Origin: Sediminibacterium roseum
Lineage (GTDB): Bacteria > Bacteroidota > Bacteroidia > Chitinophagales > Chitinophagaceae
DNA length: 64,000 nucleotides
Direction of reading: 5' to 3'
NCBI RefSeq assembly: GCF_009939005.1
Contig: NZ_JAACJS010000002.1
Coordinates: forward strand, 464,646-528,645
The number at the start of each line of letters is the position of its first letter. Positions within the stretch are counted from its first letter, which is position 1. The notes beneath the pieces are model-generated. The model worked only from the letters and a program-made list of their open reading frames with translations, had not been told where the DNA came from and searched no databases. The translations under genes and the position numbers were made by a program. This document shows positions 36,228-45,861 of the stretch, in pieces.

Positions 36228-37223
36228 ATGAAAAAAATAGTTTTGGTTTTCTCTGTGGCGCTGCTGGCTGCATGCAGTTCAAAAAAAACACCGGATGTAT
36301 CGGGTATCAAGGTAGAGTTGAAGACTGAACGCTTTGAAAAAGATTTTTTTGCGGTAGATACATTACACGTAAAAAATTCGCTGACCGAACTCAACCGGAA
36401 ACATCCCGGGTTTACGCAGGATTTCTTATATAATATTTTAGGAACGGCACCTGACAGCGTGGAAAAAGATGTTCCGGGTTTCATCCGCAGTTACCAAAGC
36501 ATGAATGCCCTGGTGCCGGAGAAATTCAGGGATTTTCCGAAGATCGAGGCGGCGGTAAAGAGAGGGCTCCAGTTCGTGCATTATTATTTCCCGGCGTATC
36601 GTTTGCCTACGCGGCTGATCACGTTCATCGGGCCGATCAACAGTTATGGAAACATCATCACCACCAATGCGCTGGCCGTAGGGTTGCAGTTGTATATGGG
36701 GAGCGATTATCCTTTGTACCTGAGCAGCATGGGGCAGCAGATGTATCCTACCTTTATTTCAAGAAGGTTTTCCCCCGAATACATACCAGTGAACTGCATC
36801 CGGAATATCGTGGATGACATGTACCCGCTGAACAACCTCAACAGGCCCCTTGTGGAGCAGATGGTGGAATCGGGCAAACGCCTATACCTGCTGGACCTGC
36901 TTCTGCCAGAGGCCGCCGACACACTCAAGACCGGTTACACCCAACAGCAGCTTGACGAGTGTTATGCCAGCGAAAAAAACATCTGGAGCTTTTTTGTGCA
37001 AAACGACATGCTCTATAAAAACGATCCCAACTTTACAAGAGATTATATGAGCGATGGCCCCAGTACACAGGCGCTCGGCGACAGATCGCCCGGAAACATC
37101 GGCCAGTTCGTAGGCTGGCAGATCGTTAAAAAATGGATGGCCAAAAACCCCGGCACCACCCCGCTTCAATTGATGGAAAAAAATCCAAAGCAGATTTTTG
37201 AGGAGGCGAAATACAAACCATAG
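36228..37223 (+). CDS. gldB: gliding motility lipoprotein GldB
   Basis: A 331-residue lipoprotein. The signal ends in the lipobox LLAAC (Cys16). Family features are the segment VELKTERFEKDFFAVDT near the N-terminus and QFVHYYFPAYRLP and MYPLNNLNRPLVEQMVESG further on. GldB is needed for gliding or for stability of the gliding/T9SS machinery in Flavobacterium and is widespread in non-gliding Bacteroidota. It has its own -7 box. Confidence 0.9.
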   Translation: MKKIVLVFSVALLAACSSKKTPDVSGIKVELKTERFEKDFFAVDTLHVKNSLTELNRKHPGFTQDFLYNILGTAPDSVEKDVPGFIRSYQSMNALVPEKFRDFPKIEAAVKRGLQFVHYYFPAYRLPTRLITFIGPINSYGNIITTNALAVGLQLYMGSDYPLYLSSMGQQMYPTFISRRFSPEYIPVNCIRNIVDDMYPLNNLNRPLVEQMVESGKRLYLLDLLLPEAADTLKTGYTQQQLDECYASEKNIWSFFVQNDMLYKNDPNFTRDYMSDGPSTQALGDRSPGNIGQFVGWQIVKKWMAKNPGTTPLQLMEKNPKQIFEEAKYKP

Positions 37224-37226
37224 TTA

Positions 37227-37330
37227 TAATTAGGAATTAGGAATTAGGAATTAATAATTGTGAAATGCGATCGGGTAGCTGAAAATATTCAATTCCCAAT
37301 TCCTAATTCCTAATTATTAATTCCTAATTC
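37227..37330. repeat. AT-rich inverted-repeat element between gldB and apaG
   Basis: The left arm holds AATTAGG heptamers in tandem (AATTAGGAATTAGGAATTAG) ending AATAATTG. The right arm (CAATTCCCAATTCCTAATTC and onward) is complementary to it at about 27 of 31 positions. It lies between two convergent genes and includes the apaG stop codon. Related in unit and layout to 14384-14477. Confidence 0.8.
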
Positions 37331-37710
37331 ATTTTCCCCGGTGCTATCATCTCAAACGCCGGAATGTTAACCGAGAACAAATGTTTGCTGTTCTCGTTTT
37401 GCATTTGGTAGGAGCCATGCATTTTGCCCATTTCTGTGCGGAGGTTGCAGCCGCTTACGTATTGGTAGTTTTCGCCGGGTTTGAGAACCGGTTGAACGCC
37501 TACCACGCCTTCGCCCTCCACCTCGCGGTGCTCGCCGTTGCTGTCGAAGATGTACCATTGACGGCGCAGCAGTTTTACGGTAAAATTGTTGTGGTTCTCG
37601 ATGGTAATGCGGTAGGCAAACATAAATTCGCCGTTCAGCGGGTTGCTGTAATCGGCCTGGTAAAAGGTCTCAACGCTTATTTCAACACCTTCTGAAATTT
37701 TGGATACCAT
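37324..37710 (-). CDS. apaG: ApaG family protein
   Basis: A 128-residue immunoglobulin-like single-domain protein. Signatures are RITIENHNNFTVKLLRRQW, YVSGCNLRTEMGKMHGSY and FSVNIPAFEM. ApaG is associated with Co2+ resistance/Mg2+ efflux in enterobacteria, without a defined biochemical activity. Convergent with gldB. Confidence 0.93.
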   Translation of the reverse strand: MVSKISEGVEISVETFYQADYSNPLNGEFMFAYRITIENHNNFTVKLLRRQWYIFDSNGEHREVEGEGVVGVQPVLKPGENYQYVSGCNLRTEMGKMHGSYQMQNENSKHLFSVNIPAFEMIAPGKMN

Positions 37711-37916
37711 GCGGGAGGGCTTTTAGTAAAAATAAGGAAATGGCAGATAGGTTGCTGTTAAAACGGGCATCTTTTTACCGGCGGTAAGGGCCCCGTGCGC
37801 CTTGGCCTTTTTGGGTGTGATCGTGGCTGTTTTTCGGCCGGAAGGTGTAAAGGTGGCGGTACACTGCGTAAAGCAGGGCCGGAGTAAAATAACATGGCAT
37901 TCTACCCATTTGCTCG

Positions 37917-37924
37917 TAATTTTG
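37917..37924 (+). promoter_or_regulatory. -7 promoter box of icd
   Basis: TAATTTTG (TAnnTTTG) ends 18 nt before the isocitrate dehydrogenase ATG. Confidence 0.5.
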
Positions 37925-37942
37925 CAACTCTAAAATTTCCCT

Positions 37943-39397
37943 ATGACAAAAATTGCTGTTGCTAACGGAGATGGTATCGGGCCGGAGATCATGGCCGCCG
38001 TTCTTTCTATTTTCAAAGCGGCTGAACTGCCCCTCGAGTTTGAGTTTGTAGACATGGGTAAGTGGGTGTTCGATAAAGGCTACAGCAATGGCATGACCCC
38101 GGAGGCGCAGCAAACCATCGAATCGCTCGGTATCCTGTTCAAAGGGCCGATGGAAACCCCGAAGGGAAAGGGTGTAAAAAGCATCAACGTAACCGCGCGC
38201 AAAACATGGAACACGTATGCGAACAAAAGGACTTTCCAGACCCTGCACGGCGTTGATACGGTGTTCAGTAAAGCGGGCATTCCCATCGACATTACCATTG
38301 TGCGCGAAAATATTGAAGATACCTACGGCGGTATTGAGCACATGCTTACGCATGATGTGGCGCTGAGCCGCCGTTTCATCACCCGCCCGGGCAGCATGCA
38401 GGTGATCAAATATGCCTTTGAAATGGCGAAGAAAAAAGGTGCAAGGCGCATTACCTGTGGTCATAAGGCAAACATCATGAAACTCACCGACGGCCTCTTT
38501 CTCGAAGTGTTTTACGAGGTGGCGAAAGAATACCCGGAACTGAATGCAGACGACGTGATCGTGGATGATCTCTGTATGAAACTGGTGAGCCGCCCAGACC
38601 TTTTTGATACGGTGGTGTTGACCAATCTCCAGGGTGATATCGTAAGCGATCTTTGCGCAGGATTGGTTGGCGGCCTTGGTTTTGCCCCTTCCGCAAACAT
38701 CGGCGATCATATTTCCATATTTGAAGCGGTGCACGGAACCGCACCGGATATTGCGGGCAAGAACATAGCCAATCCAACCGCCCTGCTGTTGAGCGGCTTC
38801 AACCTGCTTCGTCACATTGGCCTGATGGAACCTTCCAATATGATCGAAAATGCACTGCTGTACACGCTGGAAAGCGGCGTGCATACGGGCGATTTTGGCG
38901 ATAAAAGCACACCATCGCTCAACACCACCGCATTTGCGGAAGCGGTGATCAGCAATTTCGGGAAAAAGCCGACGCACAACGCAAGGCCATTTATCCCGAA
39001 CCAGGAGCCTACACAAACCCATTTCAAACTCGAGAAAAACCCGATGCTCGAGAGCAAGGATGAAGGAACGGTGTCGATTGTAGGTGTAGATATGTTTATC
39101 GAAAGCAACCTGCAGCCGATGGCCGTGGCAGACAAATGCCTGCATCATACCGCCAATCTCTTCAAACTCGTAACCATCAGCAACCGCGGAACACAGGTGT
39201 GGCCCAAGGGATCATCTTTCACCAACCTTGTAAACCTTTATTGTGCACGTTTTGAAAGCCTGGGAGATGTTGCGGTAACGCAGGTAGACATCATGGAACT
39301 GTACAAAAGGCTCTCGCAGGATTTCAAGATCTGCTCAACGGAGTTGCTGGATATGTGGGGCGATAAGAAAGCTTATAGCCTGGCACAGGGGCAATAG
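37943..39397 (+). CDS. icd: isocitrate dehydrogenase, long-chain homodimeric type
   Basis: A 484-residue isocitrate/isopropylmalate dehydrogenase-family enzyme converting isocitrate to 2-oxoglutarate in the TCA cycle. The substrate segment VRENIEDTYGGIEHM, KLTDGLFLEVFYEVA, the metal-binding NLQGDIVSDLCAG and EAVHGTAPDIAGK are all present. About 130 residues beyond the catalytic core form the C-terminal extension seen in Thermus-type IDHs. NADP specificity is likely by family but not proven by sequence. Confidence 0.92.
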   Translation: MTKIAVANGDGIGPEIMAAVLSIFKAAELPLEFEFVDMGKWVFDKGYSNGMTPEAQQTIESLGILFKGPMETPKGKGVKSINVTARKTWNTYANKRTFQTLHGVDTVFSKAGIPIDITIVRENIEDTYGGIEHMLTHDVALSRRFITRPGSMQVIKYAFEMAKKKGARRITCGHKANIMKLTDGLFLEVFYEVAKEYPELNADDVIVDDLCMKLVSRPDLFDTVVLTNLQGDIVSDLCAGLVGGLGFAPSANIGDHISIFEAVHGTAPDIAGKNIANPTALLLSGFNLLRHIGLMEPSNMIENALLYTLESGVHTGDFGDKSTPSLNTTAFAEAVISNFGKKPTHNARPFIPNQEPTQTHFKLEKNPMLESKDEGTVSIVGVDMFIESNLQPMAVADKCLHHTANLFKLVTISNRGTQVWPKGSSFTNLVNLYCARFESLGDVAVTQVDIMELYKRLSQDFKICSTELLDMWGDKKAYSLAQGQ

Positions 39398-39590
39398 CGT
39401 AAACTTTTTGATTTATTGTACGGATCCAATGAGGGATCGGCTGATCTGCTTTGGTTGCAGATAAATTAAGGAGATTTCCCGCCGTTCAGGGAGGAAATCA
39501 CACCCGATCCTGCCAAAATCCTGAAAATCGGCGATTGAGAGTCAACGATTCTTAGTAATTTCACGCCTCATTTAAAAGAGCAATCGAACT

Positions 39591-41291
39591 ATGGCTGAAG
39601 CGATCTTAATGCCCCGTCTTAGCGATACCATGACCGAAGGTGTTATTGCCGCATGGCATAAAAATATCGGGGATACCGTGAAGAAGGGCGACCTGCTGGC
39701 AGAAGTGGAAACAGACAAAGCCACCATGGAGCTGGAAAGTTACCAGGATGGCGTGTTATTATACATCGGTACACCTACCGGCGGCAAACTGCAGGTGAAC
39801 GACCTCCTTGCCATCTTTGGAAAAGCCGGTGAAGATGTATCTGCACTGGTTGCGCAACATGCACCAGGTGGCGCAAAACCCGCAGCGGATGCGAAACCCG
39901 CAGAACAGGCGCCTAAAGAAGCGCCGAAACCCGCTGAACAACCAAAAGCAGAAGCGGCCCCTGCCGCCGAAGCAAAACCCGCCGCTTCAAATGTAGAAGG
40001 CATGGATGGTGTTGTACTGATGCCGCGGTTGAGCGATACCATGACAGAAGGCGTGATCGCCGGATGGCAGAAAAACGTTGGGGATACCGTGGCAAAAGGA
40101 GAGGTGCTGGCAGATATCGAAACCGATAAGGCCACGATGGAACTGGAGTCTTACAAAGACGGAGTTCTGTTATACCAGGGCGCCAAGGCCGGCGATAAGA
40201 TACAGGTAAACGACCTGCTCTGCATCATCGGCAAACAGGGAACAAATGTTGATGCCATCGTAGCCGCGGTAAAAGCCGGCGGCGGTGCACCACAACCTGC
40301 AGCGGACCAAAAGCCTGCCGAACAACAGCCGGCGGCGCAGCAACAGACCGATGCCGCACCCGCAAACCAGCCACAACAACCCACGCAGCCGCAACCAGAA
40401 GTAGTGAACGACGGAAGGATCTTTGCTTCACCGCTCGCAAAAAAAATGGCGACGGAAAAAGGCATCGACCTTCGTTATGTGAAAGGCACGGGCGATAACG
40501 GAAGAATTACAAAAACAGACATCGATAATTACAAACCGGCAGCGGCGGCAAACGCCCCTGCACCTGCACCAGCTGCGAAAGCGGCGGCGCCTGCGGCACC
40601 ATCGGGCGTGGTGAGTTTTGATGAAGTGCCTGTTTCGCAGATGCGCAAAACCATTGCGCGCCGCCTGAGTGAGAGCCTGTTCACCGCACCGCATTTCTAC
40701 CTCACCATGACGATCGATATGGATGCCGCTGTTGCGGCACGTACCAGGATCAACGAAGTGGCGCCGGTAAAGATCAGCTTTAACGATATGGTGCTGAAAG
40801 CAACCGCACTCGCCTTGCGCCAGCATCCGAAAGTGAACAGCAGCTGGCTGGGAGACAAGATCCGTTACAACCACCACATCAACATCGGCGTTGCCGTTGC
40901 AGTAGAAGACGGGCTGCTGGTACCCGTTGTTCGTTTCGCCGATGGAAAATCGCTGAGCCAGATCGGTGCAGAAGTAAAAGAATACGCACAGAAAGCAAAA
41001 GATAAAAAATTACAACCGGCCGATTGGGAAGGAAGCACCTTCACCATTTCTAACCTGGGTATGTTTGGCATCGACCAGTTTACCGCCATCATCAACCCGC
41101 CGGATGCATGTATTCTTGCCGTAGGTGGAATATCGCAGGTGCCGGTAGTAAAGAATGGGCAGGTGGTTCCCGGCAACGTTATGAAAGTAACCATGAGCTG
41201 CGATCACCGCGCAGTAGACGGCGCCACCGGCGCAGCCTTCCTGCAAACGCTGAAAAGCCTGCTGGAAGAGCCTTTGCGGATGCTGGTTTAA
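39591..41291 (+). CDS. pdhC: pyruvate dehydrogenase E2, dihydrolipoyllysine acetyltransferase
   Basis: A 566-residue E2 core of the PDH complex. It has two lipoyl domains with lipoyl-lysines in VETDKATMELES (Lys43) and IETDKATMELES (Lys180), separated and followed by Ala/Pro/Gln-rich flexible linkers. An E3/E1-binding domain (FASPLAKKMATEKGIDLRYV) precedes the catalytic domain, which ends with the active-site motif SCDHRAVDGATGAAFL. The E1 gene at the window start could be a partner only by inference. Confidence 0.93.
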   Translation: MAEAILMPRLSDTMTEGVIAAWHKNIGDTVKKGDLLAEVETDKATMELESYQDGVLLYIGTPTGGKLQVNDLLAIFGKAGEDVSALVAQHAPGGAKPAADAKPAEQAPKEAPKPAEQPKAEAAPAAEAKPAASNVEGMDGVVLMPRLSDTMTEGVIAGWQKNVGDTVAKGEVLADIETDKATMELESYKDGVLLYQGAKAGDKIQVNDLLCIIGKQGTNVDAIVAAVKAGGGAPQPAADQKPAEQQPAAQQQTDAAPANQPQQPTQPQPEVVNDGRIFASPLAKKMATEKGIDLRYVKGTGDNGRITKTDIDNYKPAAAANAPAPAPAAKAAAPAAPSGVVSFDEVPVSQMRKTIARRLSESLFTAPHFYLTMTIDMDAAVAARTRINEVAPVKISFNDMVLKATALALRQHPKVNSSWLGDKIRYNHHINIGVAVAVEDGLLVPVVRFADGKSLSQIGAEVKEYAQKAKDKKLQPADWEGSTFTISNLGMFGIDQFTAIINPPDACILAVGGISQVPVVKNGQVVPGNVMKVTMSCDHRAVDGATGAAFLQTLKSLLEEPLRMLV

Positions 41292-41322
41292 AACATTTAC
41301 CGTAATTCCGGATGATATCTAT

Positions 41323-41352
41323 AAGTCCCTGAACATTCAGGGACTTTTTTTT
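41323..41352 (+). terminator. intrinsic terminator of E2 gene
   Basis: AAGTCCCTGA / TCAGGGACTT stem with a 4-nt loop, then eight T residues. Confidence 0.92.
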
Positions 41353-41469
41353 GCATGGGCCAGATCCCCCGCAACTTATCGCGCAGCAATCCGGGCAATG
41401 CCTTTGCGGAGCAGAATGTGCCGCGGTGCGTTAACAAAAAGTTTGGATTTGATTGTTGATATTTAAACA

Positions 41470-42618
41470 ATGACCAGGCTGCTGCTTTCACTGCTTCTGC
41501 TGCCATGCATTAAAGCGCATGCGCAGAACCTCATTGCCAACCCCGGCTTTGAAGACCGGAACACATGCACAGAGCTGCACAAAGTATGTGCGCCGGAAGG
41601 ATGGTTTCGCATACCGCTCGATGCCGTATCGGCCAACAAGGGCACCGCGGGTTTCCTGATCGGCAACCACCACGATAATATTGTAATGGAGAACGTGAAA
41701 CGGCCCGGCATCGGCAGAACCTATCTCTATACAAAACTGCTTTGCTCCCTGGAAAAAGGGAAAGAATATAGGTTCACCGCGTTTTTCAGGACAGGTGGCA
41801 ATGATGATTTTCATCACATGAACCTGCTGTGGACAAATTTCGAGCCCTTCCGTTTCCAGGGAAGGATCTTAAGTGAAAAAAGCCGGTACACCATAAAGCC
41901 GGCTGATAAAACCAACGACCAGCCTGTGGGATGGAAGGAATATGAATTGCGTTTTGTTGCAACCGGCGAAGAAAAATATGTGTTGATCGGGAACCTTGAA
42001 AGGGATGTTTTTCCCGGTAAGGGTTCGCAGCAGCGCGGCTTGATCATCTACGAGATCGATAATGTTTCACTCCGTTCCGTAGATGGGAACACCGGCGCTT
42101 GTGCAGAGATCAGCGTCAATAAAGAAAAACTATACCTGAACAACTACCGCCATACACCGGGGAAATTTATTGATGAAGAAGAGGAAGTTGTTTCAACCCC
42201 CACACCCAAAGACGAGACAAAGACAGATACGCCCGTACCCGCCCCCATTGTGGTTGCGCCACCACCGGTTGTGAACGATACGCTGGTAATACCCGATGTG
42301 CTTTTCAAATTCGACAAGAAAGACCTGAATCCTGCATTTGCCTACCGACTGGATACGCTGATCGATAAGATCAAAAACAAAACCTTTAAACGCATTGAAA
42401 TATTGGGGCATACAGACAGTCTTGGCAACAACACATACAACCAGAAGTTATCCATCAGCCGTGCCGAAACAGTAAAAAAATATTTGATCGACAGGTTGAA
42501 TTATCCCGCAGACATCATCATTACCAAAGGTTTTGCCGCCACGCTCCCGGTAAGTACCAATGCTACGGGAGAAGGCAGACAGAAGAACAGGAGAGTAGAG
42601 ATTGTTTTAATAAAATGA
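41470..42618 (+). CDS. OmpA-family outer-membrane/peptidoglycan-binding protein
   Basis: A 382-residue exported protein. The signal peptide ends near HAQ (residue 19). An N-terminal about 200-residue beta-sandwich begins NLIANPGFEDRN, as in carbohydrate-binding-like modules. A Pro/Thr linker follows, then the OmpA domain with FKFDKKDLNPAF, the peptidoglycan-binding core IEILGHTDSLGNNTYNQKLS and a typical RAETVKKYL helix and RRVEIVL end. Probably anchors the envelope to murein. Confidence 0.9.
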   Translation: MTRLLLSLLLLPCIKAHAQNLIANPGFEDRNTCTELHKVCAPEGWFRIPLDAVSANKGTAGFLIGNHHDNIVMENVKRPGIGRTYLYTKLLCSLEKGKEYRFTAFFRTGGNDDFHHMNLLWTNFEPFRFQGRILSEKSRYTIKPADKTNDQPVGWKEYELRFVATGEEKYVLIGNLERDVFPGKGSQQRGLIIYEIDNVSLRSVDGNTGACAEISVNKEKLYLNNYRHTPGKFIDEEEEVVSTPTPKDETKTDTPVPAPIVVAPPPVVNDTLVIPDVLFKFDKKDLNPAFAYRLDTLIDKIKNKTFKRIEILGHTDSLGNNTYNQKLSISRAETVKKYLIDRLNYPADIIITKGFAATLPVSTNATGEGRQKNRRVEIVLIK

Positions 42619-42677
42619 TTTTGTGAATGGAAATTCGTTTGTTCAATCATAAAAAATTATACGATAGCGTTGACATA

Positions 42678-42706
42678 AAACGGCGGGCCAATTTTGGCCC
42701 GCCGTT
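42678..42706. terminator. intrinsic terminator, probably bidirectional
   Basis: CGGCGGGCCA / TGGCCCGCCG stem flanked by A and T runs, between the OmpA gene and the convergent metalloprotease gene. Confidence 0.92.
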
Positions 42707-42738
42707 TTTGTTTTAAAATCTCTCCCCCATCCTGCGCA

Positions 42739-45156
42739 TCAGTTCCAGTCGCACCCTATCGGCGCACCCGGCGGGATGTCTTTGTGTTGCGGTTGCGGAA
42801 TGTCTTTCGGCTTTTCAATACGCTCGATCGCGTAAGCGTAATGGCCACGTGTATCTGTTGTTTTCATGCGCTGCGCATATTCTTTGAGTGATTGAAGACG
42901 GCTGTAGCAGATCGATTTCACCGCGTAATTGGCATTGTCGTTCTGGCTAAGGCTCAATAATGCAGTCAATACCATCTGTTGCGTTTGCAGGCGGATCTCT
43001 TCTTTCAGTCCCTGCAACCGCGGTGTTTTCCATGTTTTTGCAAGGATGGCGTCGAGCACATCATCCCAGCCAACGCTACCGGCCTGTGCTTTGAATTCTG
43101 CCAGGCGGTTGGCCCGTTCAACATGGAACAGGAAATCGAGTTCGTATTCCGTAAGCGCCTCTGCGGCCGCCAGCGGATCGAAACTCATGCCTGTTCTTTT
43201 TGAAAAAAGTTCTCCCACTCCATAAAACATGGGCGGGCGCGGTGGAATGAGCTGGGTTATTTTTTCCGGTATGGAGAGTGTTTCGGGTGATAAACAATCG
43301 AGCGCTGCCTGCAATGCTTTTTCCTGGACCGCTTTTGGAAGTACCTGCGGTGTTTGCTGTTTATCGCCGCGAACGCTGTAACTGTAATCCATACCGCCGA
43401 TGAGTTTGCAGATGGCTTCGAGTTGGTAACGGTGGTAATTGTATACGGGAACAAGCACATCCTCTATCCTCGCCATGGGCGTATTTACGCGGATGGCTTT
43501 TTCAGAAAAATTGGCGAGCGCTTTCTGGCGCACCCGGAGCACGTTTTTCAATTCTTCTGCTGCGTCGTTCCCATTGTCCCACAAATGTGCTTTGGGATGT
43601 AATCCGCCTGCGGCGCGCGCATCTGCGTCGGCAATAAAGAGCAGACCCTTGCGTGTATTTTCTTCCAGCAATGCGTTCAGGTTGCCGGTTTCATCGGTGG
43701 TTGCAGGAAACACAGAATAGCCGTACATAATGGCGCGTTTGTCCCATTCTCCTATTTCATTGGTATAAACCTGGGTAAGATCGAGATCGCCTTTCCCATT
43801 TATAAAAACATTTGGATGCGGGTAATCCATTACCGAAGCACGGTTGTTAAAACTTGATGCGTAGTTGTGCTGCAGGCCGAGCGTATGACCGATCTCGTGC
43901 GCCGACAACTGCCGCAAACGCTGCAGTGCCGCGGTTCTCATCGGTTCTGTTTCCGGAACATACAATTCGCCGTTTTGTGGTTCTTTGGCAAACGGAGAGA
44001 GCAACCCTGAGAAGATCAGGAAATCCTGTCTTACACGGAGGGAACCGAGTGTTACCTGTCCTTTGATGATCTCGCCCGTGCGTGGATCTGTGATCGATGC
44101 GCCATAGCTCCATCCGCGCGAAGAGCGGTGAACCCAGTTCACCATGTTGTAACGGATGTCCATCGCGTCTGCTGTATCCGGTAATATTTTTACGATGAAA
44201 GCATCTTTAAAGCCTGCGGCCTCAAAAGCCTGGTTCCACCATTTGGCGCCGTCGAGCAATGCGGAACGGATCGGTTCGGGTGTTCCGTTGTCAAGGTAAT
44301 AAGTGATGGGTTTCACTGCCTCGCTCACTGCTGCCGAAGGGTCTTTTTTCTCGAGGCGGTGGCGTGAGATAAACATTTTCTCGATGGGATCCGACAGCGG
44401 GCTGCTGTAATCGAAATAAGAGATCCCGAAATAGCCGCTGCGCACATCGTAACGGCGCGGCTTGTATTTATCGTCGGGAAGCTGCACAAACGAGTGGTGC
44501 ATGCGAACGGTGATGGCTTCGTTGGAAGGGGTAACGGCGCTTACAAAACGTCCCGCATCGCTGCCCCCAACAAAGGTGATGCTTGCTTCGAACTCGCTGT
44601 TCAATGGAAAATTTTTGGTGTTGGCCATATACATCGCCGAACGAGGTTCGCTGAAAACATAAGTGCCCTGGCGCATGTTGCGTATGCGGTCCGCCACATT
44701 CTGCGCGTCACGTACAAAGAATGAAGTGGCATCTACCAATACCTTGTCGCCTTCGTCTTCATCCACTACAAAGCTTGCTATCGTAGACTGTGCAAACGAT
44801 TCGCGAACGGCGCGTTGTTCATTTTTGTCGTTTGAAGAAGCGCGATAGCTATAGTTGGGTTGAACAAGGAATAATTTTTTCCCGACCTTATTAAAGAAAA
44901 CAATGCGCGAGCCGCCGATCAACCCGCGGTCGAGCCCGATGTCGTTGGATCCCAATCCCGCGGGCAATGAGTTTACATACAGGAATTCCTTATCCAGTTT
45001 ATCAACCTGGAGCCAGATCTTGCCATTCGCAGCGTCCCACCAAAAAGTGAAATAGCCATCGAAGCGTTTCATATTTTTTGTTTTGTCGGCGATCTTCGAC
45101 TGGGCAGAAGAGAACAGCGTGGAAAGGCATAACACGGTAATGCAGAGAAAACGCAT
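42739..45156 (-). CDS. zinc-dependent metalloprotease (DUF5117/DUF4953 type)
   Basis: An 805-residue exported protease. The signal peptide covers about residues 1-18. The zinc motif is AHEIGHTLGLQHNY (HExxHxxGxxH, metzincin-like) with a downstream SVMDYPHP Met-turn. N-terminal and C-terminal flanking domains are those of the Bacteroidota DUF5117/DUF5118/DUF4953 architecture. Substrate unknown; probably secreted or surface-exposed. Confidence 0.9.
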   Translation of the reverse strand: MRFLCITVLCLSTLFSSAQSKIADKTKNMKRFDGYFTFWWDAANGKIWLQVDKLDKEFLYVNSLPAGLGSNDIGLDRGLIGGSRIVFFNKVGKKLFLVQPNYSYRASSNDKNEQRAVRESFAQSTIASFVVDEDEGDKVLVDATSFFVRDAQNVADRIRNMRQGTYVFSEPRSAMYMANTKNFPLNSEFEASITFVGGSDAGRFVSAVTPSNEAITVRMHHSFVQLPDDKYKPRRYDVRSGYFGISYFDYSSPLSDPIEKMFISRHRLEKKDPSAAVSEAVKPITYYLDNGTPEPIRSALLDGAKWWNQAFEAAGFKDAFIVKILPDTADAMDIRYNMVNWVHRSSRGWSYGASITDPRTGEIIKGQVTLGSLRVRQDFLIFSGLLSPFAKEPQNGELYVPETEPMRTAALQRLRQLSAHEIGHTLGLQHNYASSFNNRASVMDYPHPNVFINGKGDLDLTQVYTNEIGEWDKRAIMYGYSVFPATTDETGNLNALLEENTRKGLLFIADADARAAGGLHPKAHLWDNGNDAAEELKNVLRVRQKALANFSEKAIRVNTPMARIEDVLVPVYNYHRYQLEAICKLIGGMDYSYSVRGDKQQTPQVLPKAVQEKALQAALDCLSPETLSIPEKITQLIPPRPPMFYGVGELFSKRTGMSFDPLAAAEALTEYELDFLFHVERANRLAEFKAQAGSVGWDDVLDAILAKTWKTPRLQGLKEEIRLQTQQMVLTALLSLSQNDNANYAVKSICYSRLQSLKEYAQRMKTTDTRGHYAYAIERIEKPKDIPQPQHKDIPPGAPIGCDWN

Positions 45157-45266
45157 GTGGGTTGGTTTTGGTCTTTGCTAAGATATTGAATTTCGGCAGA
45201 CCCGTCCTGCCCGGTTTTTTCCGGTGATGCGTACCGCACCGCACCTTGGTGATTCTATTTGTGAGC

Positions 45267-45300
45267 AAAAAAAAGCCCCTCCCTGATGCAGAGAGGGGGC
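45267..45300 (-). terminator. intrinsic terminator of the H1-like gene
   Basis: On the minus strand GCCCCCTC pairs imperfectly with GGAGGGGC across a 10-nt loop and is followed by eight T residues. Confidence 0.8.
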
Positions 45301-45318
45301 AGGATGCGTTTAGGGAAC

Positions 45319-45861
45319 CTAAGATTTTTGATCATCACTGCCAGATCCGGGTGCTTCGCGGTCTTCAGGGAACAATGATGTTTGCGGTGTTTCAACAACC
45401 GTAGCTTTTGGATCCTCTACAGGTTCAGATGCAGGAACGGGCGCAGGCGCTGAGGTTGGTTTTTTAACGGCTGGCTTCTTTTTAGCCACCGGCTTTTTAG
45501 CTGGTGCCGCTTTTTTGGGTGCTGATTTTTTAGCTGCTTTCTTTGGTGCGGCCTTCCTGGCTGCTTTTTTTGGCGCTGCTTTTTTTGGTGCCGATTTTTT
45601 AGCTGCCTTCTTTGGCGCTGCTTTTTTGGCTGCTTTTTTAGCGCCGGATTTTTTCACCGCTTTTTTAACGGCAGATTTCTTAGGTGCAGATTTTTTTACT
45701 GCTTTCTTGGCTGCTTTTTTCGGCGCTGATTTTTTCTTTGGCGCTGCTTTTTTCGCGGCTTTTTTAGGTGCTGATTTCTTAGCTGCCTTCTTTACGGCTT
45801 TCTTGGGTGCGGCCTTTTTTACGGCTTTTTTCGCGGCTTTTTTCTTGCTTGCTTTTGCCAT
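45319..45861 (-). CDS. histone H1-like Lys/Ala-rich repeat protein
   Basis: A 180-residue protein. Residues about 1-135 are tandem variants of KKAAPKKAAKK/KKSAPKKAVKK, extremely basic, like the C-terminal domain of histone H1 and bacterial H1-like proteins (Hc1, BpH1). The tail (about 136-180) turns acidic with Pro/Ser/Glu. It should bind DNA, RNA or polyphosphate non-specifically. The repeats make copy number prone to change. The start MAKASKKKAAKK is preceded by an A-rich leader. A SET methyltransferase gene at 32.5 kb could provide modification, by analogy only. Confidence 0.85.
   Translation of the reverse strand: MAKASKKKAAKKAVKKAAPKKAVKKAAKKSAPKKAAKKAAPKKKSAPKKAAKKAVKKSAPKKSAVKKAVKKSGAKKAAKKAAPKKAAKKSAPKKAAPKKAARKAAPKKAAKKSAPKKAAPAKKPVAKKKPAVKKPTSAPAPVPASEPVEDPKATVVETPQTSLFPEDREAPGSGSDDQKS

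Noticed and set aside
37775-39148. 457-codon minus-strand frame opposite icd
   Set aside because: Antisense shadow of a fully conserved isocitrate dehydrogenase; no recognisable motif.
45319-45861. Possible CRISPR-like repeat array
   Set aside because: Repeats are contiguous and in coding frame, without spacers.
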